A DNA stretch of 64,000 nucleotides from Natronolimnobius sp. AArcel1 (lineage in GTDB: Archaea; Halobacteriota; Halobacteria; Halobacteriales; Natrialbaceae): positions 186,001-250,000 of the forward strand of contig NZ_JAAKXY010000005.1 of assembly GCF_011043775.1 (NCBI RefSeq), in the 5' to 3' direction. The notes under the pieces are model-generated. The model was given only the letters and a program-made list of their open reading frames with translations. It made no database searches and was not told the origin of the DNA. This document shows, in pieces, positions 1 through 8,027 of this stretch. Each line of letters opens with the position of its first letter. Position 1 is the stretch's first letter. Position numbers and translations under genes: made by a program.

Positions 1-187
1 CCTGTTGCTGGCATCAACACGCTATCGACTTCGGTCACCACGCATTCGTACATTCGAACTGTCCTTTTCGCATGTCTCTCGAGGTCGCTCTTGCAGCGAG
101 TAGTAGCTGCGCACAGCATCTTCGACAGCCTCTAGTTTCGTCACAAGAAATATGTGCCATCAAACCGTTACTGTTGCGTATGATACT

Positions 188-1021
188 ATGGTGAACTACG
201 AGTACAGCGTTCGGTCGGTCGAGACCGTGTTTCGAATCATCGAGACGCTTGACGAGTTGGGTGCAGCCGGGATTTCTGAACTTGCAGCGGAGGCTGATGT
301 CTCCAACAGTACAGTACATAAGCATGTCAACACGCTTCGGTCGATGGGATACGTAAAAAAGGACGGCACAACGTACTCCTTGACGCTCCACTTTCTCGGG
401 ATTGGTATCCGCGCCCGCGCGCAATACGACATCGTTCGTACTGCGAAATCGATAGTCGACGACCTCAGTACCCGTACCGAACTGATCACATCCCTTGTCG
501 TCCTTGAGGACGGATACGGTGTTTTCACGTATCGCTCGCCGCCGTCTGTGAGTTCACCTGGGTCGCTGCCAGCTATTGGCGATCGAACCTACCTCCAAAC
601 GACGGCTGCCGGAAAGGCGATGCTCTCAAAGCTTGAGTGGGACGCAGTCCGTTCGATTATCGACGACGTTGGGCTTCCGGATCCGTCTGATCGGACTGGC
701 AGTTCGGATCGCGATCCCAAGCAGGAGCTCCCGTTACAGGACTACTCGACGAGCCGTCGCGGGCGGACGATCTTTCATCTGAGACGGGAACTCCAATCCA
801 TTCAGGAGCAGGGGTACGCACTCGAGCGTGATGAACACGGAACCACTCACCCAGCCCTTGCAGCACCGATTACCATCGGTGGAACGCCGGTTGCAGCTCT
901 CTCTGTTTCTGCTTATAGTCGACAGCGGACACAACTGCTTGGGCAGACGCCTTCGTTGGCCACACAGGTAACGGACGCTGCTGCCGATGTCGAAGCAAAA
1001 ATCTCCAGATTAGAGACGTAA
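188..1021 (+). CDS. IclR-family transcriptional regulator
   Basis: This is a DNA-binding regulator of the IclR family, cytoplasmic, of about 277 residues, which is close to the family's usual 250-280. An N-terminal winged helix is visible (LDELGAAGISELAAEADVS, then the recognition helix NSTVHKHVNTLRSMGYV), followed by an effector-binding domain that includes the typical TAAGKAMLSKL segment. An in-frame ATG at 152 exists, but 188 (MVNYEYSVRSVETVF) fits the usual IclR N-terminus better, where the protein begins a few residues before the helix that reads SVETVFRIIETL. The effector domain carries an extra stretch around residues 170-205 compared with the other two IclR proteins of the window. Its target is not evident: no catabolic gene lies next to it on the right, and the left neighbour is outside the window. 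Family call is firm; ligand unknown. Confidence 0.93.
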   Translation: MVNYEYSVRSVETVFRIIETLDELGAAGISELAAEADVSNSTVHKHVNTLRSMGYVKKDGTTYSLTLHFLGIGIRARAQYDIVRTAKSIVDDLSTRTELITSLVVLEDGYGVFTYRSPPSVSSPGSLPAIGDRTYLQTTAAGKAMLSKLEWDAVRSIIDDVGLPDPSDRTGSSDRDPKQELPLQDYSTSRRGRTIFHLRRELQSIQEQGYALERDEHGTTHPALAAPITIGGTPVAALSVSAYSRQRTQLLGQTPSLATQVTDAAADVEAKISRLET

Positions 1022-2116
1022 TCGAATTTCTGCTGTGTTCAATTTCGACAGTCGAAATCCGATCAGTTCTAGTAGACTATTCGCGGTGTGTTTTACGCTT
1101 GTATGTCTGTATTTTTAGCTACGTCGTGTGTAACTGATCGCTCTCAGAAACCTGTATTGACCCCGTTTTCACTGACGGACTTCCGTAACGGGACCGCATG
1201 AACAGGGTTAGTGGTACAACGACTCTCTCCTCGTTGGAATGCTGGTATTTCGCTTTGCGAAATCCTTCCCAAGGCGGATTGCTCACACTCGAGAGGAAGT
1301 ATAGTGACTGTCTGGTGTCTACTGTTGTTTCCTATTGACTTCCTGTTAGTATGTTGTATAATCGGACTTTCTCACTCAAACCACATCGCAAATATCTATT
1401 ATGTGCCGAAAAGATATTACAATAGCACAATTGTAATTGGCCGTGGTGGTAATTCGGAAAATCAATCATTCGGGAGTGAAACTGACCAGGGGGCGGTGCT
1501 ACTAACTCTACTCTGCGGTTTGAGTACCGCAGTAACTAACTATCTAATATACTATTGTCCATTTTGATATATTGGGGGATTTTTACATATCCTGATTGGT
1601 AATTGAGTTCCTGCGGTGACTCTGCAGCCAGATATCGGTTTGATTTGGTTTAGTATTGATGATGCTGGATCTATGGGTGATCTGGTTTTGGTGAGTCCAC
1701 ACTCTTTGACCATTATATGGCGTTGTACACTATAACCCGTTATTTTGATATCTGAACGCACGACTTCAGATTGCCGAAAACCGGCTAAGGCTATCGTCCA
1801 TTTTCAATCTAGTTGAACTGTTGTGATTATTTGGCAGTCTCTCTTAGGCGTACATAGTACAAAAACTCACTTGAATGATGTGTCTTCATAGAATAAGAAC
1901 GTTGTACATGTTCGATTTTCGACTATCTGTGTATAGATGTGGTTCCAACTCATCATTCTAATAGGTACGATAGGTACCTATTTTGATTTCCAGCGATACT
2001 GACGCTCACACACCTGTATATCTAACACTAAATTGACAGTGTTGCTCACGTAATATTCAATTTCTGTGAACCGGCAATCGATTTATGCCACCTCCTGACT
2101 GCTTATATACTACACA
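1022..2116. other. AT-rich intergenic region without a supportable gene
   Basis: About 1.1 kb separates the IclR gene from a small zinc-ribbon gene. Base composition is clearly more AT rich than the surrounding genes. Open frames here (for example 1211-1567 on the plus strand) have hydrophobic, Cys-rich, non-acidic translations unlike haloarchaeal proteins. I see one compact hairpin (1513-1532, 7-bp arms CTGCGGT/ACCGCAG around a 6-nt loop) and a 12-bp palindrome ATAGGTACCTAT at 1970-1981 preceded by a direct half copy at 1961-1969. A possible TATA-like box for the next gene (ATTTATG) sits near 2080-2086. Confidence 0.6.
1513..1532. promoter_or_regulatory. short perfect hairpin in intergenic DNA
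   Basis: Arms CTGCGGT (1513-1519) and ACCGCAG (1526-1532) are perfectly complementary around the loop TTGAGT. It stands alone in AT-rich DNA. It could be a terminator, an operator or a relic; nothing ties it to a particular gene. Confidence 0.35.
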
Positions 2117-2350
2117 ATGCCATTTCGTATTCTTGATCGAGTGGTGGACCGGTTTACTGCGTCAAACACCTCAGATGATGTCCGTCCGTCGTCCACGGAA
2201 TCACCGCCAGCAAATGAACTCTATACCTGTATAGACTGCGCCGAGACTTATATTAAAAACGATATGAAACGATGTCCCCACTGTGACGAGGTCGTAGAGA
2301 AGACGCCAACATTCGCTGAGTTGGGGATCGGACCTGAATCCAGACGCTGA
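2117..2350 (+). CDS. small zinc-ribbon protein (77 aa)
   Basis: A 77-residue protein with two zinc knuckles: CIDC at about residues 38-41 and CPHC at about residues 54-57, the spacing expected of a one-zinc ribbon. The N-terminal 30 residues are polar and probably unstructured; the C-terminus (PTFAELGIGPESRR) is a short acidic tail. Small proteins of this type, often with a CPxCG motif, are abundant in haloarchaea and mostly lack assigned functions. It is followed after 9 nt by the convergent stop of a histidine kinase. No signal peptide or membrane segment is seen. The gene is credible because both CxxC pairs and the acidic composition are preserved, but its role is unknown. Confidence 0.75.
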   Translation: MPFRILDRVVDRFTASNTSDDVRPSSTESPPANELYTCIDCAETYIKNDMKRCPHCDEVVEKTPTFAELGIGPESRR

Positions 2351-2359
2351 ACTACGGTT

Positions 2360-4546
2360 TCAGGTATTTGCGGTCGAAATTTCAAAGCGAGCACCTTCTG
2401 TCTCCCCTTCGGTTATCGAGACCGCCCATTCGTGTGCGTCAACGACTCGAGCCACAATGTGGAGACCGAACCCGGTGCCATCGTCTGCGGTCGTGTAGCC
2501 GGCATCAAAAATATCGTCTCGAGCAGCGGCTGGGATACCCGGGCCGTTATCCTCGATATAAAACCCGGTCTCGGTATCACCGACAGTTACTGTGACGGTT
2601 TCATCGGCATGTTCAACGGCGTTGCGAAACAGATTTTCGAACAGTTGGTGGAGCTGTTTCTCGTCGGCTTGGATCGTCTGTTCCGTTTCAATCTCGAGTG
2701 CTGCTGTGTCCGTGGCAACGGTGGTCCAACAGTCTTCGACAAGGTCACTGAGTGATACTGACTCAATTTCCATCGCATCGTTTCCAACCTGTGCGAGCGT
2801 GAGCACGTCTTCGATGAGTGCGTCCATCCGAGTGAGTGCGTAGTCGATATCGTCGAAATGTTCGCTTTCACAGTCCTCTTTGAGGAGTTGCAGACGGCCC
2901 TGTGCAAGCTGGAGCGGATTCCGAAGGTCGTGACTGAGAATGCTCGTAAAGCGATCCAATCGTTCGTTTCGCTCGAGGAGTTCCTCTTGGCGCTGTTTCT
3001 GGTCGCTAATATCTCGGTCCATCGCGACGAATCGATCTTTCCCATCCAGATTGAGCCGGATGAGGTGGATTTCGACCGGCACAGTTGTTCCATCGGCACG
3101 CTCGAGTTCCCCTTCGAAACGCCGGGGCGAGTTCGTTGGGAGTGACTCCCAGAACGCTCGTGCTCGCGTTGGATCGGCAGTGGGATCGATATCCCAGACG
3201 GCTGTACCAGTCAGTTCCTCTTCCGTGTATCCAAGTTCGTCACACATCCGCTGGTTGACGTCGTGGATAACGCCATCGGCATCGTGGATGGTGATCATAT
3301 CCGGAGAATGCTCGAGAAGAGCTTCGAGACGTGCTGCCTGTGAACGGAGTTTTGATTCGTAGGTTTTCTCGCGTGTCACGTCATCTTGGAAGCCGACGTA
3401 GTATTCGATTTCACCATCGTCATCGAACAGTGGGGCGATTCGAACACGATTCCAGAACTCGGTCCCGTCCTTCCGGTAGTTCCGCAACTCGACACTAACT
3501 GGTTTTTCGGTGGCAATTGCGTCCCGAAGTCTGGTTACTGGACGCTCACGTGTTCGCTCGCCTTGCAGAAACCGAGTGTTCTGACCGAGGACGTCATCTC
3601 TGGAATAGCCGGTGAGTTCGGTGAACTCCTCGTTGACGTAGATTATTGGGTTGTCTTCTGTGTGTGGGTCTGTGATGGTAATGCCGACCGGTGCTTTGTC
3701 CATCGCTCGTGCTCTTGTTGGACACTCTTTGTCAGTTGCTTCAGTCACTGACGGCTCCGATAGTGTACAAATAAGCGATTCGTCGGCTGTATACGAGAGT
3801 GTGTGCTCGACGGCGAGCAACGTGCCGTCACTTTTGAGCATTGGTTTTTGTCCCTGCCAGTAGCCGTCTTTCGCTGCTGGAAGCAAGATGTCGTACACTT
3901 CGTCGACATCGTCCTCACGATAGAGTATTTCCCAGTGGGAGCCAATGAGCTCATCACGCTCATAGCCAAGCAACGCTGCATATGCCGTATTGAGATACTC
4001 GATGTATCCGTCCTCACTCAATATTGCAATTCCCTCTTGGGCTGTCTCGATCGCCTCGAGTCCGCGAGTGAGGTGACGTTCTGCACGGTAGTGTTCGACG
4101 ACGTTCTGGATCCGATTTGCAAGGACCGTATACTGTTCTGTGCCGCCACCTTTCTGGAGATACTCCGTGACGCCGGCAGTGATCGCTTCGCTTGCAATCT
4201 CTTCGGATCCTTTCCCGGTAAAGAGAATAAACGGGAGATCAGGATCCGTTTTCCGGACGTACTCAAGGAGTTCGAGACCGTTCAAGCCGGGCATATCGTA
4301 GTCGCTAATGACGCACTCGAGGTCAATATCTCCGTCTTTGAGTGTTGCAAGTGCCTCCGTAGGGTCTGTTTCAGTGTGGACGGTAAACGCTGGCCGTTCA
4401 CGCTCAAGAAACGTTGCGACCAGATCTGCAAAATCTGGTTCGTCGTCAATATGAAGGATATGTATGGCCGCTGAGTCGGCGGGAATGTCGGTAGTGGTAG
4501 AGGTAGGTGGAGACATACGAAACTGATTGACACTGAGACTACTCAC
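2360..4546 (-). CDS. REC-PAS-PAS-PAS sensor histidine kinase
   Basis: A cytoplasmic signalling kinase of 728 residues. Domains in order: receiver (residues about 27-140, HILHIDDEPDF, phosphoacceptor Asp in the VISDYDMPGLNG strand, Lys in YLQKG), three PAS domains (about 155-265, 280-395, 400-515), a HisKA dimerisation helix with the phosphoacceptor in ILSHDLRNPL, and a HATPase_c domain with N box (LFRNAVEHA), G1 (IEDNGPGIP) and G2 (GTGFGLHIV). There are no membrane segments, so it senses a cytosolic or redox cue. PAS2 resembles a LOV domain but has GQNTRFLQG where photoactive LOV proteins have GxNCRFLQ, so the adduct-forming Cys is replaced by Thr. The start at 4546 is the first in-frame ATG; a second ATG at residue 11 is possible. 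No partner regulator lies beside it. Confidence 0.93.
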   Translation of the reverse strand: MSSLSVNQFRMSPPTSTTTDIPADSAAIHILHIDDEPDFADLVATFLERERPAFTVHTETDPTEALATLKDGDIDLECVISDYDMPGLNGLELLEYVRKTDPDLPFILFTGKGSEEIASEAITAGVTEYLQKGGGTEQYTVLANRIQNVVEHYRAERHLTRGLEAIETAQEGIAILSEDGYIEYLNTAYAALLGYERDELIGSHWEILYREDDVDEVYDILLPAAKDGYWQGQKPMLKSDGTLLAVEHTLSYTADESLICTLSEPSVTEATDKECPTRARAMDKAPVGITITDPHTEDNPIIYVNEEFTELTGYSRDDVLGQNTRFLQGERTRERPVTRLRDAIATEKPVSVELRNYRKDGTEFWNRVRIAPLFDDDGEIEYYVGFQDDVTREKTYESKLRSQAARLEALLEHSPDMITIHDADGVIHDVNQRMCDELGYTEEELTGTAVWDIDPTADPTRARAFWESLPTNSPRRFEGELERADGTTVPVEIHLIRLNLDGKDRFVAMDRDISDQKQRQEELLERNERLDRFTSILSHDLRNPLQLAQGRLQLLKEDCESEHFDDIDYALTRMDALIEDVLTLAQVGNDAMEIESVSLSDLVEDCWTTVATDTAALEIETEQTIQADEKQLHQLFENLFRNAVEHADETVTVTVGDTETGFYIEDNGPGIPAAARDDIFDAGYTTADDGTGFGLHIVARVVDAHEWAVSITEGETEGARFEISTANT

Positions 4547-4629
4547 GACCCCTGTATAAAAGCCACGTCTACTACTATTCGGGTGCTGTCAAAAAGAAAT
4601 CAAAATAGAGAGCATACGGCTCGAGTCTG

Positions 4630-4776
4630 TCAGAGCCGGTAGCTTGCGATCTCTTCGGAGTTACATTCCGGACAGGAATCGATTTCGGTCGGGACGGCCG
4701 TTCCGCACTGTCGACACTCACGGTGTTGTGGTGTCTGGCGTGACCGTGATAGCCGTTCTTTGAGTTGTCGGAACAT
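4630..4776 (-). CDS. micro zinc-ribbon protein (48 aa)
   Basis: A 48-codon reading frame (ATG at 4776, TGA at 4630) encodes a protein starting MFRQLKERLSRSRQ with two CxxC knuckles: CRQC at residues 21-24 and CPEC at residues 35-38, ten residues apart, then a short tail ending SYRL. The two perfectly spaced pairs, basic N-terminal helix and acidic ribbon make a real gene likely despite its length. The ATG lies one nucleotide after the end of an 86-bp palindromic element, so any promoter or leader must be inside that element. It is on the same strand as the upstream edge of the histidine kinase gene (83 bp from its start). Function unknown; nucleic-acid or protein binding through a zinc ribbon is the general expectation. 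Confidence 0.65.
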   Translation of the reverse strand: MFRQLKERLSRSRQTPQHRECRQCGTAVPTEIDSCPECNSEEIASYRL

Positions 4777-4777
4777 T

Positions 4778-4862
4778 CTATAGTAACAATTGAAACTGTT
4801 TACACACCAATCGCATAGCCGTCATGCAATTGGGTGTGCACTGACTGTCAGTGGCTACTATA
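4778..4862 (-). repeat. 86-bp palindromic element, copy A
   Basis: One of three copies in the window (others at 22472-22557 and 40173-40258). Read on the minus strand it begins TATAGTAGCCACTGACAG and ends CAATTGTTACTATAG; the ends are complementary. Inside, CACTGA-CAG-TCAGTG forms a small hairpin and a longer hairpin has arms AATTGCAT/ATGCGATT extended by CACACC/GGTGTG around a GACGGCT loop. It abuts the ATG of the 48-residue zinc-ribbon gene. It is either a small non-autonomous mobile element or a structured RNA. Confidence 0.85.
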
Positions 4863-5540
4863 TTCCATCACCGCGTAATCGCGCTCACGTTGGTGCGTTC
4901 TCACCGGCAAACTCGTCGCTTGCATACCGTCTCTGTCTGTGCGTCCGTGAGTGGTAGTGTGCATTGTTTTCGTCCCAAAGCGTGTGAGTGCTGCGGGCCG
5001 AAACACCCGCTGTCGAGCACAAGTGCCTGATGACGTATATACGTCTGCCAACCAGAGTGAAAGTGAAACACGACTGTGGTTCGAGAGGTACGTTACCAAT
5101 TACTGATCAAAACTCTTCCTTGACAAATCAAACCTCTTTTGGATACTTCTCACAATGGTCCAAAACAAGTCTGTACTCATCCAAACGATGTGTATCAAAC
5201 ACTATATGGTTAATTTTGTGAAGAAGCCAGTCTGGAGACCAATATTCTGTTCGATTTGTCCCAGGTCTGTTCTCTGGTTCGACTCAATCCACACTGGAAG
5301 TCTCAGTGGGCGGATTAATGCGTGATAGACGAAACCATCGCATCTGAGTATCTATCGCACAGTTGTGGCCTGCCAGACACATTAAACTGTTCAATTTATA
5401 ATTTGTTGATAGTACTTACAACTTCCATATACTTCGTACTGTTTATGCAGTGATTGGTCCTCGTTTTCTTCGGCTACGTTGTTCAATCGATACGTATACA
5501 TGTGGCTGCCAGTATCGAATGAGTGGGTTCGTATCAGTCG
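4863..5540. other. AT-rich intergenic region, no gene supported
   Basis: Roughly 680 bp between the palindromic element and the MFS gene. The stretch 5100-5400 has lower GC than neighbouring genes and no frame with an acidic haloarchaeal composition. It may hold decayed sequence but I could not match it to any family. The 150 bp before the MFS gene contain several TATA-like stretches (for example TTTATAATTTG near 5396). Confidence 0.5.
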
Positions 5541-6713
5541 ATGAAATGGCGATATCGTGAGACTGTGCTGGCGCTGTGTACGCTTGCGTTTTTCGTGACG
5601 ATGGTCGGCCGATTAGCGATCAGTCCTGTCGTCCCCGATATTGTCTCGGCGTTTTCGACGACGAACGCGGCTGTTGGCCTCTCGCTGACGGGAATGTGGT
5701 TTGCGTACGGAATCGCCCAGTACCCAAGCGGCATCTTGGCAGATCGGTACGGCGAACGACGTATTATCCTCATCGCCGTTGCTGGTACCGCAAGTGCTGT
5801 ATTACTTGTTGCACTGGCACCAGCGTTCTGGCTCTTTTTCACTGCCACAGTCGTCCTTGGTGGCGTTGCTGGCTTGCACTACAGCGTTGCCACGACCTTG
5901 CTCGCACGGACGTACGACTCTGTCGGGACTGCAATCGGCGTTCACAACACCGGTGGGACCATCGCCGGATTAATGGCTCCTGTCGGTATCGCGTGGCTCG
6001 GTATTCACGTTGGCTGGCGTGTTGCAATCGCCACCGTCGCGATTGTCGGCATTCCAGTCGCCGCGCTGTTTGCCCTGAAGATTCGCTCCACTCAGCCACG
6101 GTACCCGGAGACACCGCTTCGAGACCAAGTTGATTATCATGCTGCCAAAACGGTTCTCACTCGCCCAGCAGTTGCGTTTACGCTCCTCATTTCGATTGTT
6201 GGCGAGTTCGCATGGCAAGGCACCGCCTCGTTTCTTCCGACGTTTCTCATCGAACACCACAACGCCTCGACGACGCTTGCCGGTGCGATCTTCTCGGCGT
6301 ATTTCGTCGTCCAGGGGATTGCCCAGATTGGCGTCGGCGCTGTCTCAGATCGGTTCGGTCGAGACGGGACCATCGCAGGGTGTTTCTTCGCCGGCGTGTT
6401 GGGGTTCGCTATTCTCATCTGGGCAACCGGACTCGAGTGGATGCTCCTTGGCGTTGCACTCCTGGGCATCGCGATGAGTTTTGACGCCGCGTCGATGCCG
6501 CGGTTTTTCCGTGCGTTCTCGAGTGAGGAACAGAACACGAGCTTCGGACTCGTGCGAACGATCTATATGATCGTCGCGGCCTCTGGTTCGGTTGTCGTCG
6601 GTGTGCTTGCTGATACGGCCAATTGGGCCGTCTCCTTTGGCTTTCTCGGTGGGATTCTCGCGATTATCGGCCTCGCAATCGTCGTCAACTGGGCGTTCGA
6701 TCTTGGCTACTGA
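5541..6713 (+). CDS. MFS transporter
   Basis: An integral membrane transporter of the major facilitator superfamily, 390 residues with about twelve predicted helices. The loop 2-3 signature is visible as GILADRYGERR and its second-half counterpart as GAVSDRFGRDG, both typical of MFS. An upstream in-frame GTG at 5523 would add six residues; the ATG at 5541 (MKWRYRETVLALC) is chosen because it leaves a short basic N-terminus before helix 1. The substrate cannot be read from sequence. Its stop is directly adjacent to the stop of the convergent rbsD-type gene, so it is close to the pentose module; a sugar or organic acid is plausible by location only. Confidence 0.9.
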   Translation: MKWRYRETVLALCTLAFFVTMVGRLAISPVVPDIVSAFSTTNAAVGLSLTGMWFAYGIAQYPSGILADRYGERRIILIAVAGTASAVLLVALAPAFWLFFTATVVLGGVAGLHYSVATTLLARTYDSVGTAIGVHNTGGTIAGLMAPVGIAWLGIHVGWRVAIATVAIVGIPVAALFALKIRSTQPRYPETPLRDQVDYHAAKTVLTRPAVAFTLLISIVGEFAWQGTASFLPTFLIEHHNASTTLAGAIFSAYFVVQGIAQIGVGAVSDRFGRDGTIAGCFFAGVLGFAILIWATGLEWMLLGVALLGIAMSFDAASMPRFFRAFSSEEQNTSFGLVRTIYMIVAASGSVVVGVLADTANWAVSFGFLGGILAIIGLAIVVNWAFDLGY

Positions 6714-7202
6714 TCACGGTCTCTCGCCATGCATTTCCTCGTATCGCTGCTCGTAGGCCTCGGGCATCACCTCTCGGTCACCATCGAAGAAGGGTTTCGG
6801 ATCTGTCCCACACTCGATGATAACGTTGCCCCAGGGCACGTACGAGCCAGTTCGGACGATTGCTTTTGCCTCGGCCCCGTGAGCGATCACGTCCTCGTGT
6901 GGAATCGTCTCGAGTGCTGTTCCAGTTCCCCCATACAGTTCCTGTAGCCGTTCGTCCATTGCTGGATTGTTCTCGGGCACAGCGTCGGCGTAGGTGACTG
7001 TCTCGGGGATCAGTTCCGCGTGGATCGCCTCGAGGACGTCGTAGAGCCCCGGAACGCCGCGTGTCAGTGCGAGATCGATCCGCCAGGCGTCCTGTGGAAT
7101 CGGAAAGCCCGCGTCGGTGACGATGAGCGTGTCTGTATGGCCCATGCGTGCGATTGCGTGATTCAACTCAGCGTGTAGAATGCCGTCTTCGTCTCGTTTC
7201 AT
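6714..7202 (-). CDS. rbsD: RbsD/FucU-type sugar pyranase
   Basis: Cytoplasmic D-ribose pyranase family protein, which interconverts pyranose and furanose forms of an imported sugar so that a kinase can act on it. The hallmark N-terminus is present: LNHAIARMGHTDTLIVTDAGFPIP, with the catalytic His in GHTD. The middle (VPGLYDVLEAI) and the end (YVPWGNVIIECG) match the family. The chosen ATG at 7202 (MKRDEDGILH) fits family N-termini; an ATG ten codons upstream is less likely. The protein is about 162 residues against about 139 in E. coli, because of a C-terminal extension of some 25 acidic residues (DPKPFFDGDREV and onward). It is transcribed divergently from the deoC-like and kinase genes across 144 bp that hold a 9-bp inverted repeat. 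Confidence 0.9.
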   Translation of the reverse strand: MKRDEDGILHAELNHAIARMGHTDTLIVTDAGFPIPQDAWRIDLALTRGVPGLYDVLEAIHAELIPETVTYADAVPENNPAMDERLQELYGGTGTALETIPHEDVIAHGAEAKAIVRTGSYVPWGNVIIECGTDPKPFFDGDREVMPEAYEQRYEEMHGERP

Positions 7203-7260
7203 GTGGATCTCTCCCGTGACATATTTGTGCACACACCTCTTGAAGGTATTCCCGCATACG

Positions 7261-7290
7261 CAACTGGCAGTGGGGGAATAGTGCCAGTTG
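7261..7290. promoter_or_regulatory. inverted repeat between divergent rbsD and deoC-like genes
   Basis: CAACTGGCA (7261-7269) and TGCCAGTTG (7282-7290) are perfect 9-bp arms separated by 12 nt, in the middle of the divergent intergenic region. Extending three more bases on each side keeps two of three pairs. Position and symmetry suggest an operator that controls both directions, for an IclR- or TrmB-type regulator; the regulator is not identified. Confidence 0.55.
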
Positions 7291-7346
7291 TGTGGGTTGC
7301 TAGCCCATAACGTTTTGTTGGCGTGCGGAATTGTGATAGCTGTTCT

Positions 7347-8027
7347 ATGTCACGAGAGCCAAGCGATGTGGCCGGGACGATCCAACACACGAACGTCAAC
7401 CCGTCCGCCACGGAGGATGATATCCGAACGCTCTGTGCAGAATGTCTCGAGTATGGATTCGATGGGGCAATGGTACAGGCGTGTTGGGTCCCATTCGTCC
7501 GCGACCAACTCGCCGGGAGCGACGTTACCGTCTGTTCGGCCGTTGGGTTTCCGATGGGCGGCGATAGACCGCTCTCGAAGGCGATGGCAATCCGCGACGT
7601 CGTTGCCGCCGGCGCAGAAGAAGTCGATGTCATGCCAAACATCGGCTTTGTGAAATCGGGACGCTTCGACGAGGTTGGCCGAGAAATGGACCTCATTGTC
7701 GAGGCAAGCGGCGACGCGACGTGCAAGGCCATGCTCGAACTCGGAGCGTTAACCGACGACGAAGCCGAACAGATCGTTGACCTCGCGATAGACGCCGGAT
7801 TCGACTACATCAAGAACTCGAGCGGCTGGGGCGAGGGTGGGAAAGCAACGGTTGATCGTATCGAGTTCCTGTGCGCACGTGCGGGCGATGAGACGCGTGT
7901 CAAAGCAAGTGGCGGCATCAAATCGCTCGAGGATGCAACCGAACTGCTCGATGCTGGCGCGGAACTGCTCGGCGCCTCGAGCGGCGTCGAGATCGTGACC
8001 GGAGGTGTCGGTGATGGCGAGTACTGA
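7347..8027 (+). CDS. deoC: DeoC-type aldolase (deoxyribose-phosphate aldolase family)
   Basis: Class I aldolase of the DeoC family, which in known members splits 2-deoxyribose 5-phosphate into acetaldehyde and glyceraldehyde 3-phosphate. The Schiff-base Lys lies in DYIKNSSGWG (family consensus FIKTSTGF), the proton-relay Lys in VKASGGIKS, and the conserved Asp in EEVDVMPNIG (consensus EIDMVINIG). These motif differences show a divergent branch, so the exact substrate may differ. ATG at 7347 (MSREPSDVAGTIQHT) is preferred to one eight codons upstream. It overlaps the kinase gene by 14 bp and is divergent from rbsD, which supports a pentose or deoxypentose catabolic unit. Confidence 0.88.
   Translation: MSREPSDVAGTIQHTNVNPSATEDDIRTLCAECLEYGFDGAMVQACWVPFVRDQLAGSDVTVCSAVGFPMGGDRPLSKAMAIRDVVAAGAEEVDVMPNIGFVKSGRFDEVGREMDLIVEASGDATCKAMLELGALTDDEAEQIVDLAIDAGFDYIKNSSGWGEGGKATVDRIEFLCARAGDETRVKASGGIKSLEDATELLDAGAELLGASSGVEIVTGGVGDGEY

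Noticed and set aside
1-151. Open frame at the left edge ending near 135 (frame 1), with a 17-bp match to the start of the gene at 16569
   Set aside because: Too short to judge; the shared CTGTTGCTGGCATCAAC is within what chance allows in 64 kb, and no family motif is visible.
1211-1567. 118-codon open frame on the plus strand
   Set aside because: Its translation is Cys- and hydrophobic-rich, low in Asp/Glu and lies in AT-rich DNA; no motif or family is visible.
4848-5099. 83-codon open frame on the minus strand
   Set aside because: Its 3' end runs into the palindromic element and its Arg/Thr-rich composition is not that of a haloarchaeal protein.
5100-5400. Possible decayed gene in AT-rich DNA upstream of the MFS transporter
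   Set aside because: No frame gave recognisable motifs on either strand, so it is described only as intergenic.
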